Source: Planctomycetaceae bacterium
GTDB taxonomy: Bacteria > Planctomycetota > Phycisphaerae > Phycisphaerales > SM1A02
Assembly: GCA_027490145.1 (NCBI GenBank)
Contig: JAIXYQ010000009.1
Span: 62,001 to 126,000 of the forward strand
Direction of reading: 5' to 3'
Length of the DNA: 64,000 nt
Positions 43,057-52,055 of the stretch are shown one piece after another. The notes beneath the pieces were generated by a model. It worked only from the letters and a program-made list of their open reading frames with translations, did not search any database and was not told the origin of the DNA. The translations under genes were made by a program, and so were the position numbers. Positions within the stretch are counted from its first letter, which is position 1; every line of letters starts with the position of its first letter.

Positions 43057-44274
43057 ATGCCCAAGAAGACCATTCGCGACCTCGACGTGGCTGGCAAGCG
43101 CGTCTTCATCCGTGCCGACTTCAACGTGCCCATGGACGATCACGGGCACATCACCGATGAACGACGGGTCCGGCTCACGATCCCGACGATCGTCAGCGTG
43201 CTGGATCGGGGCGGTGCCGTCGTGGTGGCGAGCCACCTCGGTCGCCCTGATGGCTCGGGGTTCCAAGCCAGCGAGAGTGCCCGCCCCGTTCGCGACCTGT
43301 TGGACCGACTCTTGGCAGGGCATGTCGATGGCCCCGTGCAGATGGCAGGCGACGTGCCGACGTCGCCGGAGTCCGCTGCCGCGGCGGCCGCGCTCAAGCC
43401 GCGTCAGGTGCTGCTGCTGGAGAACCTCCGCTTCGAGAAGGGGGAGAAGAAGGGTGATCCGGCGTTCGCGGCCAAGCTCGCGGGGTACGCCGATGCGTAC
43501 GTCAACGATGCCTTCGGGTGCTCGCACCGGTCCGATGCCAGCATGGATGCGTTGCCTCGCGCCATGGCTCCACGACCCTGCGTGGCCGGCCTGCTCCTGG
43601 AGCGTGAACTCACGTACCTCCAGGGAGTGCTGGACCATCCTGAGCGCCCGTTCGTCGCCATCATCGGCGGGGCCAAGGTGAGCGACAAGATCGCCGCGCT
43701 CAACAATCTCTGCGGTCGCGTCGACACGATCCTCGTCGGGGGAGCGATGGCCTACACGTTCCTGCTCGCCCAGGGCATCGGCGTCGGCCGCAGCCTCGTG
43801 CAGCACGACATGGTTGATCAGGCCCGCACCATCCTCGCGCTGGCGAAGGAGCGGGGCACCGCGTTGCTCCTGCCGAGCGACCATGTCTGCGGTGCCGAAC
43901 TCAAGGCCGGCACGGCGACCAGCATCGTCACCGGCGCGATCCCCGACGGGCTCATGGGCCTCGACATCGGTCCGGCGACCTTGGCCGCGTACGCGGCAGC
44001 CGTCCGTTCCGCGAAGACCGTCGTCTGGAATGGCCCGATGGGTGCGTTCGAGACCGAACCGTTCCAGGCCGGTACGTTCGGGCTCGCCCGGGCGGTGGCT
44101 GAAGCCACCAAGCTGGGCTGCATCTCGGTGGCCGGCGGGGGGGACACCGCCAGTGCGGTGGACCAGGCCGGGCTGGCGAGCTCGCTCACCCACATCTCGA
44201 CCGGCGGTGGTGCGAGCCTCGAGATGCTCGAAGGCAAGTCGTTCGCCTGCCTGGCCGCGCTGCAGGATGCCTGA
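43057..44274 (+). CDS. pgk: phosphoglycerate kinase
   Basis: This 405-residue protein has the full PGK pattern: KRVFIRADFNVPMDD, VVASHLGRPDG, LLLENLRFEKGEKKGDP and the nucleotide-binding GGAKVSDKI, with VVWNGPMGAFE and CISVAGGGDTASAV near the C-terminus. It makes ATP from 1,3-bisphosphoglycerate in glycolysis. ATG 43057 follows GGAG. An upstream in-frame region is a shadow of miaA. Confidence 0.97.
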   Translation: MPKKTIRDLDVAGKRVFIRADFNVPMDDHGHITDERRVRLTIPTIVSVLDRGGAVVVASHLGRPDGSGFQASESARPVRDLLDRLLAGHVDGPVQMAGDVPTSPESAAAAAALKPRQVLLLENLRFEKGEKKGDPAFAAKLAGYADAYVNDAFGCSHRSDASMDALPRAMAPRPCVAGLLLERELTYLQGVLDHPERPFVAIIGGAKVSDKIAALNNLCGRVDTILVGGAMAYTFLLAQGIGVGRSLVQHDMVDQARTILALAKERGTALLLPSDHVCGAELKAGTATSIVTGAIPDGLMGLDIGPATLAAYAAAVRSAKTVVWNGPMGAFETEPFQAGTFGLARAVAEATKLGCISVAGGGDTASAVDQAGLASSLTHISTGGGASLEMLEGKSFACLAALQDA

Positions 44275-44292
44275 TTCCCCCGGGCTCCGGTC

Positions 44293-44298
44293 TATACT
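44293..44298 (+). promoter_or_regulatory. -10 box for the TlpA-TPR gene
   Basis: TATACT is a strong -10 match. AAAGGA at 44305-44310 and ATG 44320 follow, so the leader is short but includes a ribosome-binding site. Confidence 0.5.
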
Positions 44299-44319
44299 CG
44301 GTCCAAAGGACTCGCCGCC

Positions 44320-45357
44320 ATGCTGACCCACACGATCGCCGCGTTCGCCTGTGTCGCCACCCTGTTCGCCGCCGTCCAGGAGCCCGAGAAGCTCAAGGTC
44401 GGCTCGTCCATGCCGAGCCTCGACAACGTCGAGATGGTGCAGGGTTCGAAGGACAACCTCGCAGACGCCAAGGTCACCGTGGTCGAGTTCTGGGCGACCT
44501 GGTGTGGGCCGTGCCGCAAGGCGATCCCGCACATCAACGACGTCGCCGCCGCCAACGCCTGGCGCGGCCTCCGGGTGCTCGGTGTCAGCACCGATTCGAC
44601 CGATGACAAGTCGAAGGTCAAGCCGTTCGTCGACAAGATGGGTTCGCGCATGACCTACAACGTGGGCTGGGCGGGCGAGGGCATCAACCGCAGTTGGATG
44701 GAAGCCTCGGGGCAGAAGGGCATTCCCACGGCCTTCGTGTGCACCAACGGCAAGATCGCCTGGATCGGCCATCCCATGGACGACGGCTTCGAATCGGCGA
44801 TCCGCAAGTGCCTGTCGGGGCGATTCGATCCCGAGCTTTCGCCCAAGGGCGAGCAGTACCTCGAGGCCGGTCGCAACGCCGCCAAGAAGAAGAACTGGCG
44901 CGAGGCTTCGAAGCACTTCGATGACTGCATCGCCCTCAAGCCCGAGATCTTCGTGGATGCGATGGAAGCGAAGTACCAGATGCTCGCGGACCAGCAGAAG
45001 GATGCAGCCGCCGCGAAGGCCTGGGCCTCGGAGGTGGCGGGCAAGCTCTCGTCCAGCCCGGTCGCCTTGGCTGAGTTCGCCGTGTTCGTCGCCCAGGATC
45101 CGCGGCTTCAGCAGCATGATGTGGAGTCGGCGCAGGTCATGATCGAAGGCGCCATGGCGTCCGGCGGAACGAAGACCGACGTCCTTGTGGCAGCCGCGCG
45201 GGTCGCTTCGGTGGCCGGCAAGCTCGATGCTGCCGTCGACCTGCAGAACCGGGCTTGGCGCCAGGCCACCCCGGAGCAGAAGCCGTACCTGAAGACCGAT
45301 CTCGACGCCTACAAGCAGGCGCAGGCCAAGGGCGCATCGGCCAAGGTTGGCCAGTGA
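44320..45357 (+). CDS. TlpA-type thioredoxin with C-terminal TPR-like region
   Basis: The 345-residue protein has a hydrophobic N-terminus (signal-like, AAFACVATLFAAV). A TlpA domain follows with EFWATWCGPCRKAIPH, Cys62/Cys65, and a GIPTAFVCTNGKI cis-proline loop. The second half has helical repeats (EQYLEAGRNAAKKKNWREASKHFDDCIALKPEIF) like TPRs. It probably reduces exported proteins or cytochrome maturation partners; the exact partner is unknown. The stop overlaps the GTG of rpe. Confidence 0.82.
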   Translation: MLTHTIAAFACVATLFAAVQEPEKLKVGSSMPSLDNVEMVQGSKDNLADAKVTVVEFWATWCGPCRKAIPHINDVAAANAWRGLRVLGVSTDSTDDKSKVKPFVDKMGSRMTYNVGWAGEGINRSWMEASGQKGIPTAFVCTNGKIAWIGHPMDDGFESAIRKCLSGRFDPELSPKGEQYLEAGRNAAKKKNWREASKHFDDCIALKPEIFVDAMEAKYQMLADQQKDAAAAKAWASEVAGKLSSSPVALAEFAVFVAQDPRLQQHDVESAQVMIEGAMASGGTKTDVLVAAARVASVAGKLDAAVDLQNRAWRQATPEQKPYLKTDLDAYKQAQAKGASAKVGQ

Positions 45358-46025
45358 GCCACGACCGGCTCGCGTTCCCCGCCGGGGTCGCGGTCGGTGC
45401 ATCCATCCTGAGCGCTGACTTCACCGAGCTCGGCAACGAGATCGCGTCGGCGCTCGGTGCCGGGGCGGGCTTCATCCACGTTGACGTGATGGATGGTCAT
45501 TTCGTGCCGAACCTGTCGATGGGGCCGGCGGTGTGTGCGGCCGTTCGTCGTGCAGCGCCCAGGGCACCGGTGGACGTGCATCTGATGGTGCAGCGCCCGC
45601 TGTCCTTCATCGAACCCTTCGCCAAGGCCGGTGCCGACTGGTGCACCGTCCACGTCGAGGCCCAGGACGATCCCCGCGAATGCGCCGAGCGCTCACGATC
45701 GTTGGGCATGAAGGCCGGCTTGGCCTTCAACCCGCGCACGCCCGTCGAACACGCCCTCGATGCCGGCCTGCTCGAGGCCGCCGACTTCGTCCTGATCATG
45801 AGCGTGCAGCCCGGCTACAGCGGCCAGGCGTTCATGCCCGACGTGTTGGCCAAGGCCAGGTTGCTGCGCCAGGCGGGCTGGCAGGGGCCCATCGAGATCG
45901 ACGGGGGTGTCTCCCCGCTCAATGCGCAAGCGTGCCGTGCCGCGGGTTGCACGCTGCTCGTCTCCGCGAGTGCGATCTTCGGCAGCGGCGATTACGCCGC
46001 GGCCATCGGCGGCATGCTCGCGTGA
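45354..46025 (+). CDS. rpe: ribulose-phosphate 3-epimerase
   Basis: The 223-residue TIM-barrel has the family marks VGASILSADFTELG, FIHVDVMDGHFVPNLSMGP, VDVHLMVQRPLSFI and VLIMSVQPGYSGQAFM, with IEIDGGVS near the end. It interconverts ribulose 5-phosphate and xylulose 5-phosphate. The start is GTG 45354, overlapping the preceding stop (GTGA), so translation is coupled to the TlpA-TPR gene. Confidence 0.94.
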   Translation: MSHDRLAFPAGVAVGASILSADFTELGNEIASALGAGAGFIHVDVMDGHFVPNLSMGPAVCAAVRRAAPRAPVDVHLMVQRPLSFIEPFAKAGADWCTVHVEAQDDPRECAERSRSLGMKAGLAFNPRTPVEHALDAGLLEAADFVLIMSVQPGYSGQAFMPDVLAKARLLRQAGWQGPIEIDGGVSPLNAQACRAAGCTLLVSASAIFGSGDYAAAIGGMLA

Positions 46026-46060
46026 GCCGGCCCCGCGCGCGGGTGCCGGCCCGGACGCGC

Positions 46061-46066
46061 TAGGAT
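46061..46066 (+). promoter_or_regulatory. -10-like box for accD
   Basis: TAGGAT lies 21 bases before GTG 46088, with GGAGG between the box and the start. Confidence 0.4.
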
Positions 46067-46087
46067 CCGGGCCACACGGAGGTCATC

Positions 46088-46942
46088 GTGGCAGAGCAGT
46101 CGGCACCGGCATCGCGTGAACGCACCTGGGAGGACGAGGGTCTTGGCGACAAGCGCGCCGTGCCCGAGGGCCTGTGGACCCAGTGCGAGGGCTGCGGCGA
46201 GACGCTCTTCCGCAAGGCGCTCGAGGCGAACCTGATGGTGTGCCCCAAGTGTGACCTGCACATGCGCATCTCGGGAAGCCAGCGCATCGCACAGCTGCTG
46301 GATGAAGGCAGTTTCGAGGCGATGGATGCCGGGCTCACGGCCAACGACCCGTTGGGCTTCGTGGACATGAAGGCCTACCCGGACCGCATCAAGGCAGCGC
46401 AGCGGTCCAGCGGCCAGCCCGAGGGCCTGATCTCCGGCACCGGGTTCGTGAAGGGCCGCAAGGTCGTGGTGTGCGTCATGGACTTCTCGTTCCTCGCCGG
46501 CAGCATGGGCAGCGTGGTGGGCGAGAAGATCACCCGCGCCACGCTCCACGCGCTGGAGCACGGGCTGCCGTTGATCATCGTGTCCTGCTCGGGCGGTGCG
46601 CGCATGCAGGAGTCTGGCCTGTCGCTCATGCAGATGGCCAAGACAAGCGCCGCGCTCGCGCGACTCGACGAAGCGGGTGGGCTGTTCATCAGCGTGCTCA
46701 CCGATCCGACGACCGGCGGCGTGACCGCCAGCTTCGCCATGCTCGGCGACGTGATCATCGCGGAGCCCAAGGCCCTGATCGGCTTCGCGGGACCGCGCGT
46801 GATCAAGCAGACGATCCGGCAGGACCTGCCCGACGGCTTCCAGACCTCCGAGTTCCTGCTGAACGCCGGCTTCATCGACCGGATCGTGCATCGCAGCGCA
46901 CTCCGGAGCGAGATCGCCCGTCTCATCGACTTTGCGGGCTGA
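46088..46942 (+). CDS. accD: acetyl-CoA carboxylase carboxyltransferase subunit beta
   Basis: The 284-residue protein begins with a zinc ribbon (Cys33, Cys36, Cys52, Cys55 in CEGCGETL and MVCPKCDLHM). The carboxyltransferase crotonase fold follows, with GSVVGEKITRA, SCSGGARMQESGLSLMQMAKTS and DPTTGGVTASFAMLGDV. With AccA it transfers CO2 from biotin to acetyl-CoA. The GTG start has GGAGG 5-6 bases upstream. It is well separated from accB-accC. Confidence 0.96.
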   Translation: MAEQSAPASRERTWEDEGLGDKRAVPEGLWTQCEGCGETLFRKALEANLMVCPKCDLHMRISGSQRIAQLLDEGSFEAMDAGLTANDPLGFVDMKAYPDRIKAAQRSSGQPEGLISGTGFVKGRKVVVCVMDFSFLAGSMGSVVGEKITRATLHALEHGLPLIIVSCSGGARMQESGLSLMQMAKTSAALARLDEAGGLFISVLTDPTTGGVTASFAMLGDVIIAEPKALIGFAGPRVIKQTIRQDLPDGFQTSEFLLNAGFIDRIVHRSALRSEIARLIDFAG

Positions 46943-46979
46943 TGTGCCCGCTGCGTGCGCCACCACCGGGTCACCGCGC

Positions 46980-49709
46980 ATGAGCAACCAACGTGCGATG
47001 TGGTCCGTGGCCTGCTGGTCGCTCGCAGCCGGTCTCTTCCTCACCTTGCCGTTCTCGCAGCTGGGTTGGTGGTGGTCGATCCCGGCACTCGCCTGTCATG
47101 CCCACGCCGCCGACGGATCGATGCGTTGGTGGAAGCGCCTCGCTGCCGGTTGGATCGGCTGGCTGCCGTGCTGGATCATGCTCGAGGGCTGGCTGCTCCA
47201 GGTCACCACCGCCGGCTGCATCGTCCTGATCGCGTACATGGCCATGTGGTCGGCGCTGGTCCCGGTGATGGCCGCGCGCCTGCGGGGGAGCCTTGGCGAT
47301 CGTGCATCCTGGTTGGGCTTCCCGCTCGCGCTCGTCGGCGTCGAGTGGGCCAGGTCGCGTCCGATCTGGGATGGCTACGCATGGTTCCAGTCCGGGCACG
47401 CCTGGATCGATGCCACGCTCCCGGCACAGGCCGCTGACCTGTTCGGCGTCGGCCTGATCAGCCTCATGGTGGCGCTTCTGGGCGAGGCCCTCGCGGTGTT
47501 CGTGGCGTGTCGGGGCGTCGTGTCGCGCGATCGATCCTGGCGCATGCCGGCCGCCGTGTCCATCGTGCTCATCAGCATCGCGACGGGCTGGGGCGCCTTC
47601 CGGCTGTCCACGACGCCGGACGCCGAGCGCATCCGCGTCGTGGCCGTGCAGACCGATGTGCTCACGAGCAACAAGATCCGTTGGACGCCCGAGCAGCAGG
47701 TGAAGGACATGCAGCAGGCGCTGGATCTGTCGGCGCGGGCGGTCCTGGCGCTTCGCCACACCGCCTCGCCGGAGTCCGGGCTTCCCACGCTCATGGTCTG
47801 GCCCGAGACCTCGGTGCCGGGCTTCGGCCTCGATCCAGCGACGGTCGAGACCGTGGTCCGCGTGCAGGCCTGGCCAGGCGACCGATTCGTCCTGCCGATC
47901 CTCGAGCTCAGTCGGCTGGCTGGCCCGATGCTCGTGGGCAGCCCGGCCTTCGATGGGCTGCGCGAGAACGGGAACCGTTGGGCGTGGGACCGTCAGTTCA
48001 ATGCGGCCTACCTCATCGACGACGGCGTGGTGAAGGATCGTTACGACAAGGCCTACCTGACGCCGTTCGGCGAACGCATGCCGTACATCAGTGCATCGGA
48101 CTGGCTCGAGGACCAACTGCTCGCACTGGGCGCCGCCGGGATGAGCTTCGACATGGACGCGGGGGATCGTCCCCGGAACCTCGAATGGCCCGGCACCGGG
48201 CTGCGCATCGCCACGCCCATCTGCTTCGAGGACACGGTGTCGCACGTGGTCCGGCGCATGGTCCAGGATCCGTCGCCCGCCGCATGCATCGTCAACCTCT
48301 CCAATGACGGATGGTTCGGAACGAGCGATGCCGGCCGACGCCATCACGAACTGATGGCTCGCTGGCGCTGCATCGAGTGCAGGCTGCCGATGGTTCGCGT
48401 GGCGAACACCGGCGAGTCGTCCTGGATCGACTCCTGCGGACGCGTGGTCGAACGGCTGGCACCACGGACCGCGGGCACCCTGATCGCCACGCCGCACCTC
48501 GACGGTCGCAGCACGCTCGTCCTCACGGTGGGGGATATCCTCCCGGCCATGAGCCTCGTCCTGATGTGTGTCCTCGCCGTTCCGGTGCAGCGTCGCTGGC
48601 TTGGACTGGCGGCGGCCATCGTGCTCATCGCCTTGGCAGGCTGCAGCGGCGGCCCCGAGGAATCCACGGCGGTCTCGGGTGCCTGGAGCACGCGCGCGCT
48701 CAGCGTCACGCCTGATCCGACCATGCCCGGTACGGTGCAGGCGGCGCAGCCTGCCTTCACGGCGCCCGAAGGCACGAGCGTTCGCGACGCGGCGCTGGTG
48801 ATCCTGACCGCGGCGTGCGCCGCCGAGTATCCGCAGTTCCGGGCCAATGCGGTCGAAGCGCTCGTGCTCGACCCCGCAACGCTCACCAAGCAGGTCGGTG
48901 CGCTCTTGGCCGATCCGAATCCCGCCGTCCGATTCTCCGCGTGCATGGCGGTCGGGCGCGCACGCTTGGCGATCTTCGCGCCCGCCGTGAAGCCGCTCCT
49001 GCAGGACCCCAACCTGGCCGTTCGCGCGGGTGCCATCTTCGCCTTGCAGCGGTTGGGCCATCACCCGGATCAGTCCCCTCTCGCCGGCATGTCCGGTGCG
49101 AAGGACCTGACGATCCGGGGAATCGCCATCTTCGTGCTCGGTGAACTGGGCAACACCAGTGCCGTGCCGGTGCTGCGCGACGCTCTCCAGCGACCGACGG
49201 ACAACACCAATCCCATGCGGGCGCGGATCGTCGACCTGCAGACCGCCGAAGCACTCGCCAAGTTGGGCGATCGCTCGCAGCTCGACCCCGTCCGGGCTGC
49301 GTTGCTCGCGCCCGGGGAACAGGCGGAGTTGATGTGCCTGGGCGCGCAGATCCTGGGCAACGTCAAGGATCAATCTTCCGAGGCCATGCTGCTCGGCATC
49401 GTCGCGGCCCGGGGTCGGACGGAGCGCCCCGCCGAGGTCCGGTTGTTGGCGGGGGAGGCCGCGATCAAGATGGGTTCGGCACGCACGCCCGAGATCCTGG
49501 CCATGTCGCGGATGCTGCTGACCAGCCGCATGCCGATGGTCCGGGCTCAGGCGGCGACCACCTTGGGGACCGGCGGACTGCCGTCCGACACGGCGTCCAT
49601 CGCTCCCTTGCTGCGGGACACCAACGCCCTCGTGCAGCTCTCCGCGGCGCAGGCCATCCTGCGCTGCACGGCCCAAGATTCGACTTCTGGGACGGTCGCA
49701 ACCGATTGA
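46980..49709 (+). CDS. lnt: apolipoprotein N-acyltransferase fused to a HEAT-repeat domain
   Basis: One 909-codon frame holds two parts. Residues 1-545 are Lnt: several N-terminal membrane helices, then a nitrilase domain with the catalytic triad Glu276 (WPETSVPG), Lys357 (YDKAYLTPFGERMP) and Cys415 (PICFED), plus NLSNDGWFGTSDAG. A last hydrophobic helix ends IALAGCSGG, a lipobox-like sequence with Cys555. From about residue 600 come HEAT-type helical pairs (NPAVRFSACMAVGRARLAI; VRAGAIFALQRLG). Lnt N-acylates lipoproteins in the inner membrane. Internal starts (ATG 48549, ATG 48564, GTG 48585) could yield a separate lipoprotein, but no stop separates the two parts. Confidence 0.85.
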   Translation: MSNQRAMWSVACWSLAAGLFLTLPFSQLGWWWSIPALACHAHAADGSMRWWKRLAAGWIGWLPCWIMLEGWLLQVTTAGCIVLIAYMAMWSALVPVMAARLRGSLGDRASWLGFPLALVGVEWARSRPIWDGYAWFQSGHAWIDATLPAQAADLFGVGLISLMVALLGEALAVFVACRGVVSRDRSWRMPAAVSIVLISIATGWGAFRLSTTPDAERIRVVAVQTDVLTSNKIRWTPEQQVKDMQQALDLSARAVLALRHTASPESGLPTLMVWPETSVPGFGLDPATVETVVRVQAWPGDRFVLPILELSRLAGPMLVGSPAFDGLRENGNRWAWDRQFNAAYLIDDGVVKDRYDKAYLTPFGERMPYISASDWLEDQLLALGAAGMSFDMDAGDRPRNLEWPGTGLRIATPICFEDTVSHVVRRMVQDPSPAACIVNLSNDGWFGTSDAGRRHHELMARWRCIECRLPMVRVANTGESSWIDSCGRVVERLAPRTAGTLIATPHLDGRSTLVLTVGDILPAMSLVLMCVLAVPVQRRWLGLAAAIVLIALAGCSGGPEESTAVSGAWSTRALSVTPDPTMPGTVQAAQPAFTAPEGTSVRDAALVILTAACAAEYPQFRANAVEALVLDPATLTKQVGALLADPNPAVRFSACMAVGRARLAIFAPAVKPLLQDPNLAVRAGAIFALQRLGHHPDQSPLAGMSGAKDLTIRGIAIFVLGELGNTSAVPVLRDALQRPTDNTNPMRARIVDLQTAEALAKLGDRSQLDPVRAALLAPGEQAELMCLGAQILGNVKDQSSEAMLLGIVAARGRTERPAEVRLLAGEAAIKMGSARTPEILAMSRMLLTSRMPMVRAQAATTLGTGGLPSDTASIAPLLRDTNALVQLSAAQAILRCTAQDSTSGTVATD

Positions 49710-49735
49710 CACGAAGCCGAGCCGTGGCGTACCCT
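49706..49735 (+). promoter_or_regulatory. sigma-70-type promoter of the coiled-coil/mre cluster
   Basis: TTGACA (49706-49711, overlapping the preceding stop) and TACCCT (49730-49735) are separated by 18 bases. A start near 49742 leaves a leader of about 55 bases. Confidence 0.6.
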
Positions 49736-49796
49736 CGCGGGATTCCACGGCAGCCTGGCTGCCCTGATCGCCCCACGCACCCACAGAGACGCCCCC

Positions 49797-50690
49797 GTGC
49801 ACATCCTTTCCAAAGTGTTCGTCGTCCTCGTCGCGCTGCTCTCGGTGGCCCTCGTGCCGCTGGTCGTGACCCAGAGCGCCAACCAGGCCACGTACAAGGC
49901 CCAGGCTGAGTCCGCCAAGTCGGAACTCGCTTCGGTGAATGCATCGCTGCAGACCGCCCAGTCAGCCGCGGCGCGCCTCGAAACCGACCTGCAGGTCCGG
50001 ATCAAGGAACTCGAGGGTGAGCGTTCGGCCATGCAGTCCGAACTGGCCGACAAGGTTGCCCGGGTGCGTACCCTCGAAACCGAAGTCGCCAACGCCCAGG
50101 TCGCGCAAGCCAAGTTCCAGGCTGGCCTTGACCTCCTCTCGTCGAGCGACAAGGAAAAGGTCGAGCTCGTCAAGAAGCTCACCGACCAGCTCACCGACGC
50201 CCGGACGAAGGAAGTCCAGGCCCGCAGCGAACTCGTGGCGGCCGAGGGCGAACTCGCCTCGCTGAGCAGCAAGTACGAGAACGCCGTTCAGGCCCGTCGC
50301 GACCTCGAGGAAGAAGTCCAGAAGCTGATGGAAGTCAAGAGCCAGGCTGATGCCCGTGCCGCTGCGCCCGCCGCCCCGGCCGGACCTGCTGCGGCCCTGG
50401 GCGCCGCCGGCGAGACCGAGCGCGTCGCCGCCGACCGCAACCTCGTCGCACGCATCATCGACGTCCGTCGCACCGACGAAGCCATCTACGCCGAGATCGA
50501 CGCGGGTTCCTCCAGCGGCGTCCGCCAGGGCTGGACCCTGATGATCGGCGACGGCGCGACCTTCGTCGGTGACCTGCGGATCATCCGCGTCGATGTGAAC
50601 CGGGCCGTCGGCATCGTCGAGCTCGAGGATGCCTCCGGCCGTGGCGAAGTCCGTTCCGGTCAGCGCGCCGTGGCGCGCAAGGGGGAGTGA
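49797..50690 (+). CDS. membrane-anchored coiled-coil protein at the head of the mre cluster
   Basis: The 297-residue product starts with one transmembrane helix (KVFVVLVALLSVALVPLVV). A heptad-rich coiled coil runs from about residue 30 to 180 (for example ARVRTLETEVANAQVAQAKF), followed by an Ala/Pro linker. The C-terminal beta domain (DRNLVARIIDVRRTDEAIYAEIDAG...VRQGWTLMIGD) recalls the beta folds of MreC or FlgT C-domains. The GTG start and the promoter place it first in the cluster. A role in cell-shape or envelope assembly is inferred from position and architecture only. Confidence 0.72.
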   Translation: MHILSKVFVVLVALLSVALVPLVVTQSANQATYKAQAESAKSELASVNASLQTAQSAAARLETDLQVRIKELEGERSAMQSELADKVARVRTLETEVANAQVAQAKFQAGLDLLSSSDKEKVELVKKLTDQLTDARTKEVQARSELVAAEGELASLSSKYENAVQARRDLEEEVQKLMEVKSQADARAAAPAAPAGPAAALGAAGETERVAADRNLVARIIDVRRTDEAIYAEIDAGSSSGVRQGWTLMIGDGATFVGDLRIIRVDVNRAVGIVELEDASGRGEVRSGQRAVARKGE

Positions 50691-50694
50691 AGCC

Positions 50695-50841
50695 ATGGCA
50701 ACCCCCAAGGCAACCCGACCCGCCGGACCGAACGTCTATACCGCCCTCATGGTGGCTGCAGCGCTTGCATTGCTTGCCGGCGCCGTTATCATCGCGATGC
50801 GCAATCAGGAGACCTCAGGCTCGTACATGCTTGGGCTCTGA
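50695..50841 (+). CDS. 48-residue single-span membrane protein
   Basis: A short gene follows the coiled-coil gene by 4 bases with AGTGAAG before the ATG. The product has a polar N-terminus, one hydrophobic segment (YTALMVAAALALLAGAVIIA) and a short tail ending GSYMLGL. It may accompany the coiled-coil protein or MreB in the membrane. No family was recognised. Confidence 0.65.
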   Translation: MATPKATRPAGPNVYTALMVAAALALLAGAVIIAMRNQETSGSYMLGL

Positions 50842-50913
50842 CCGCCACGGCTGGCGGTAGCGAAAGCGCAGCACCGGTGCACGACGGCGTGCATCGCATT
50901 CAAGGAGGAAGAC

Positions 50914-51966
50914 ATGCTGCTCGAAAAGTTCCTTGGCCTCTTCAGCGTCGACATGGGGATCGACCTCGGTACCTGCAACACGCTCGTGTGCGTGAAGGGC
51001 CAGGGGATCGTCCTGAATGAACCATCCGTCGTGGCCGTCCGCAAGGGCACCAACAAGGTGCTCAACGATGGCCGCGCCGTCGGGTTCGCCGCGAAGGAAA
51101 TGCTCGGCAAGACGCCCGGCACGATCTCCGCGATCCGCCCGCTGAAGGAAGGCGTCATCAGCGACTTCGAGATCACCGAGGCCATGCTCGCCTACTTCAT
51201 CCGCAAGGTGAACGGCCCAAATCGCTTCTTCGGACCGCGAGTCGTCATCTCGATTCCCTCGGGCATCACCGCTGTCGAAAAGCGCGCGGTGCTCGACAGC
51301 GCCGAGCGCGCCGGTGCGCGTCGCGTGTACCTGGTCGAAGAGCCGATGGCTGCCGGCATCGGTGCCGGTCTTCCCATCGGTGATCCCACGGCCAGCATGA
51401 TCGTGGACATCGGCGGCGGCACCACCGATGTGGCCATCATGAGTCTTGCCGACATCGCGCACTGTGTCAGCGTTCGCGTCGCCGGCGATGACTTCGATGA
51501 GGCCATCGTCGACCACATGCGCAACGTGCACGGCCTGATCATCGGCGAGCAGTCCGCAGAGCGCGTGAAGATCGAGATCGGTTCCGCCGGTCCGCTCGCC
51601 CAGGAACTCGAGATGGAAGTCCGTGGCCGCGACACCGTCACCGGCATGCCGCGCAAGGCGACGATCAACAGCGTCGAGATCCGCCAGGCGCTCACGCCGC
51701 CTGTCAGCGCCATCATCAAGGCCTGTAAGGACACCCTCGAGCAGGCTGCGCCCGAACTGGCTGCCGACCTGGTGAACAACGGCATCGTCCTCGCCGGTGG
51801 TGGTGCGCTCCTGCGCAACATCGATCGCGTGATCAGCCAGGCCACGGGCCTCGAGACCCGGGTGGCCAATGATCCGCTGACCTGCGTGGCGCAGGGCACC
51901 AGCATCTATCTCGAGAACCTCGAGGCCTACAAGGACACGCTGGAGAGCGACGTCGTCGACTTCTGA
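50914..51966 (+). CDS. mreB: rod shape-determining protein MreB
   Basis: This 350-residue actin-like ATPase shows MGIDLGTCNTLVC (phosphate 1), MIVDIGGGTTDVAIMSL (phosphate 2), and VLAGGGALLRNID near the C-terminus. It polymerises under the membrane and directs the cell-wall elongation machinery. The ATG is preceded by AAGGAGG. It is followed by mreC and mreD. Its presence matters in a planctomycete lineage, where wall and division genes vary between groups. Confidence 0.96.
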   Translation: MLLEKFLGLFSVDMGIDLGTCNTLVCVKGQGIVLNEPSVVAVRKGTNKVLNDGRAVGFAAKEMLGKTPGTISAIRPLKEGVISDFEITEAMLAYFIRKVNGPNRFFGPRVVISIPSGITAVEKRAVLDSAERAGARRVYLVEEPMAAGIGAGLPIGDPTASMIVDIGGGTTDVAIMSLADIAHCVSVRVAGDDFDEAIVDHMRNVHGLIIGEQSAERVKIEIGSAGPLAQELEMEVRGRDTVTGMPRKATINSVEIRQALTPPVSAIIKACKDTLEQAAPELAADLVNNGIVLAGGGALLRNIDRVISQATGLETRVANDPLTCVAQGTSIYLENLEAYKDTLESDVVDF

Positions 51967-52055
51967 TCCTCGGGCGTGCGTCGGCGCCGTCCGCTCGGAG
52001 CAGGTGCCGCGCCCGCGATCGGTCCGGTTCGACCTGATGGCGGATGGGAGGCTCG

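Noticed and set aside
46971..49802. Minus-strand open frame of about 940 codons opposite lnt-HEAT
   Set aside because: Its composition is Arg/His/Gln-rich shadow, and it gives no alternative explanation for the lnt fusion.
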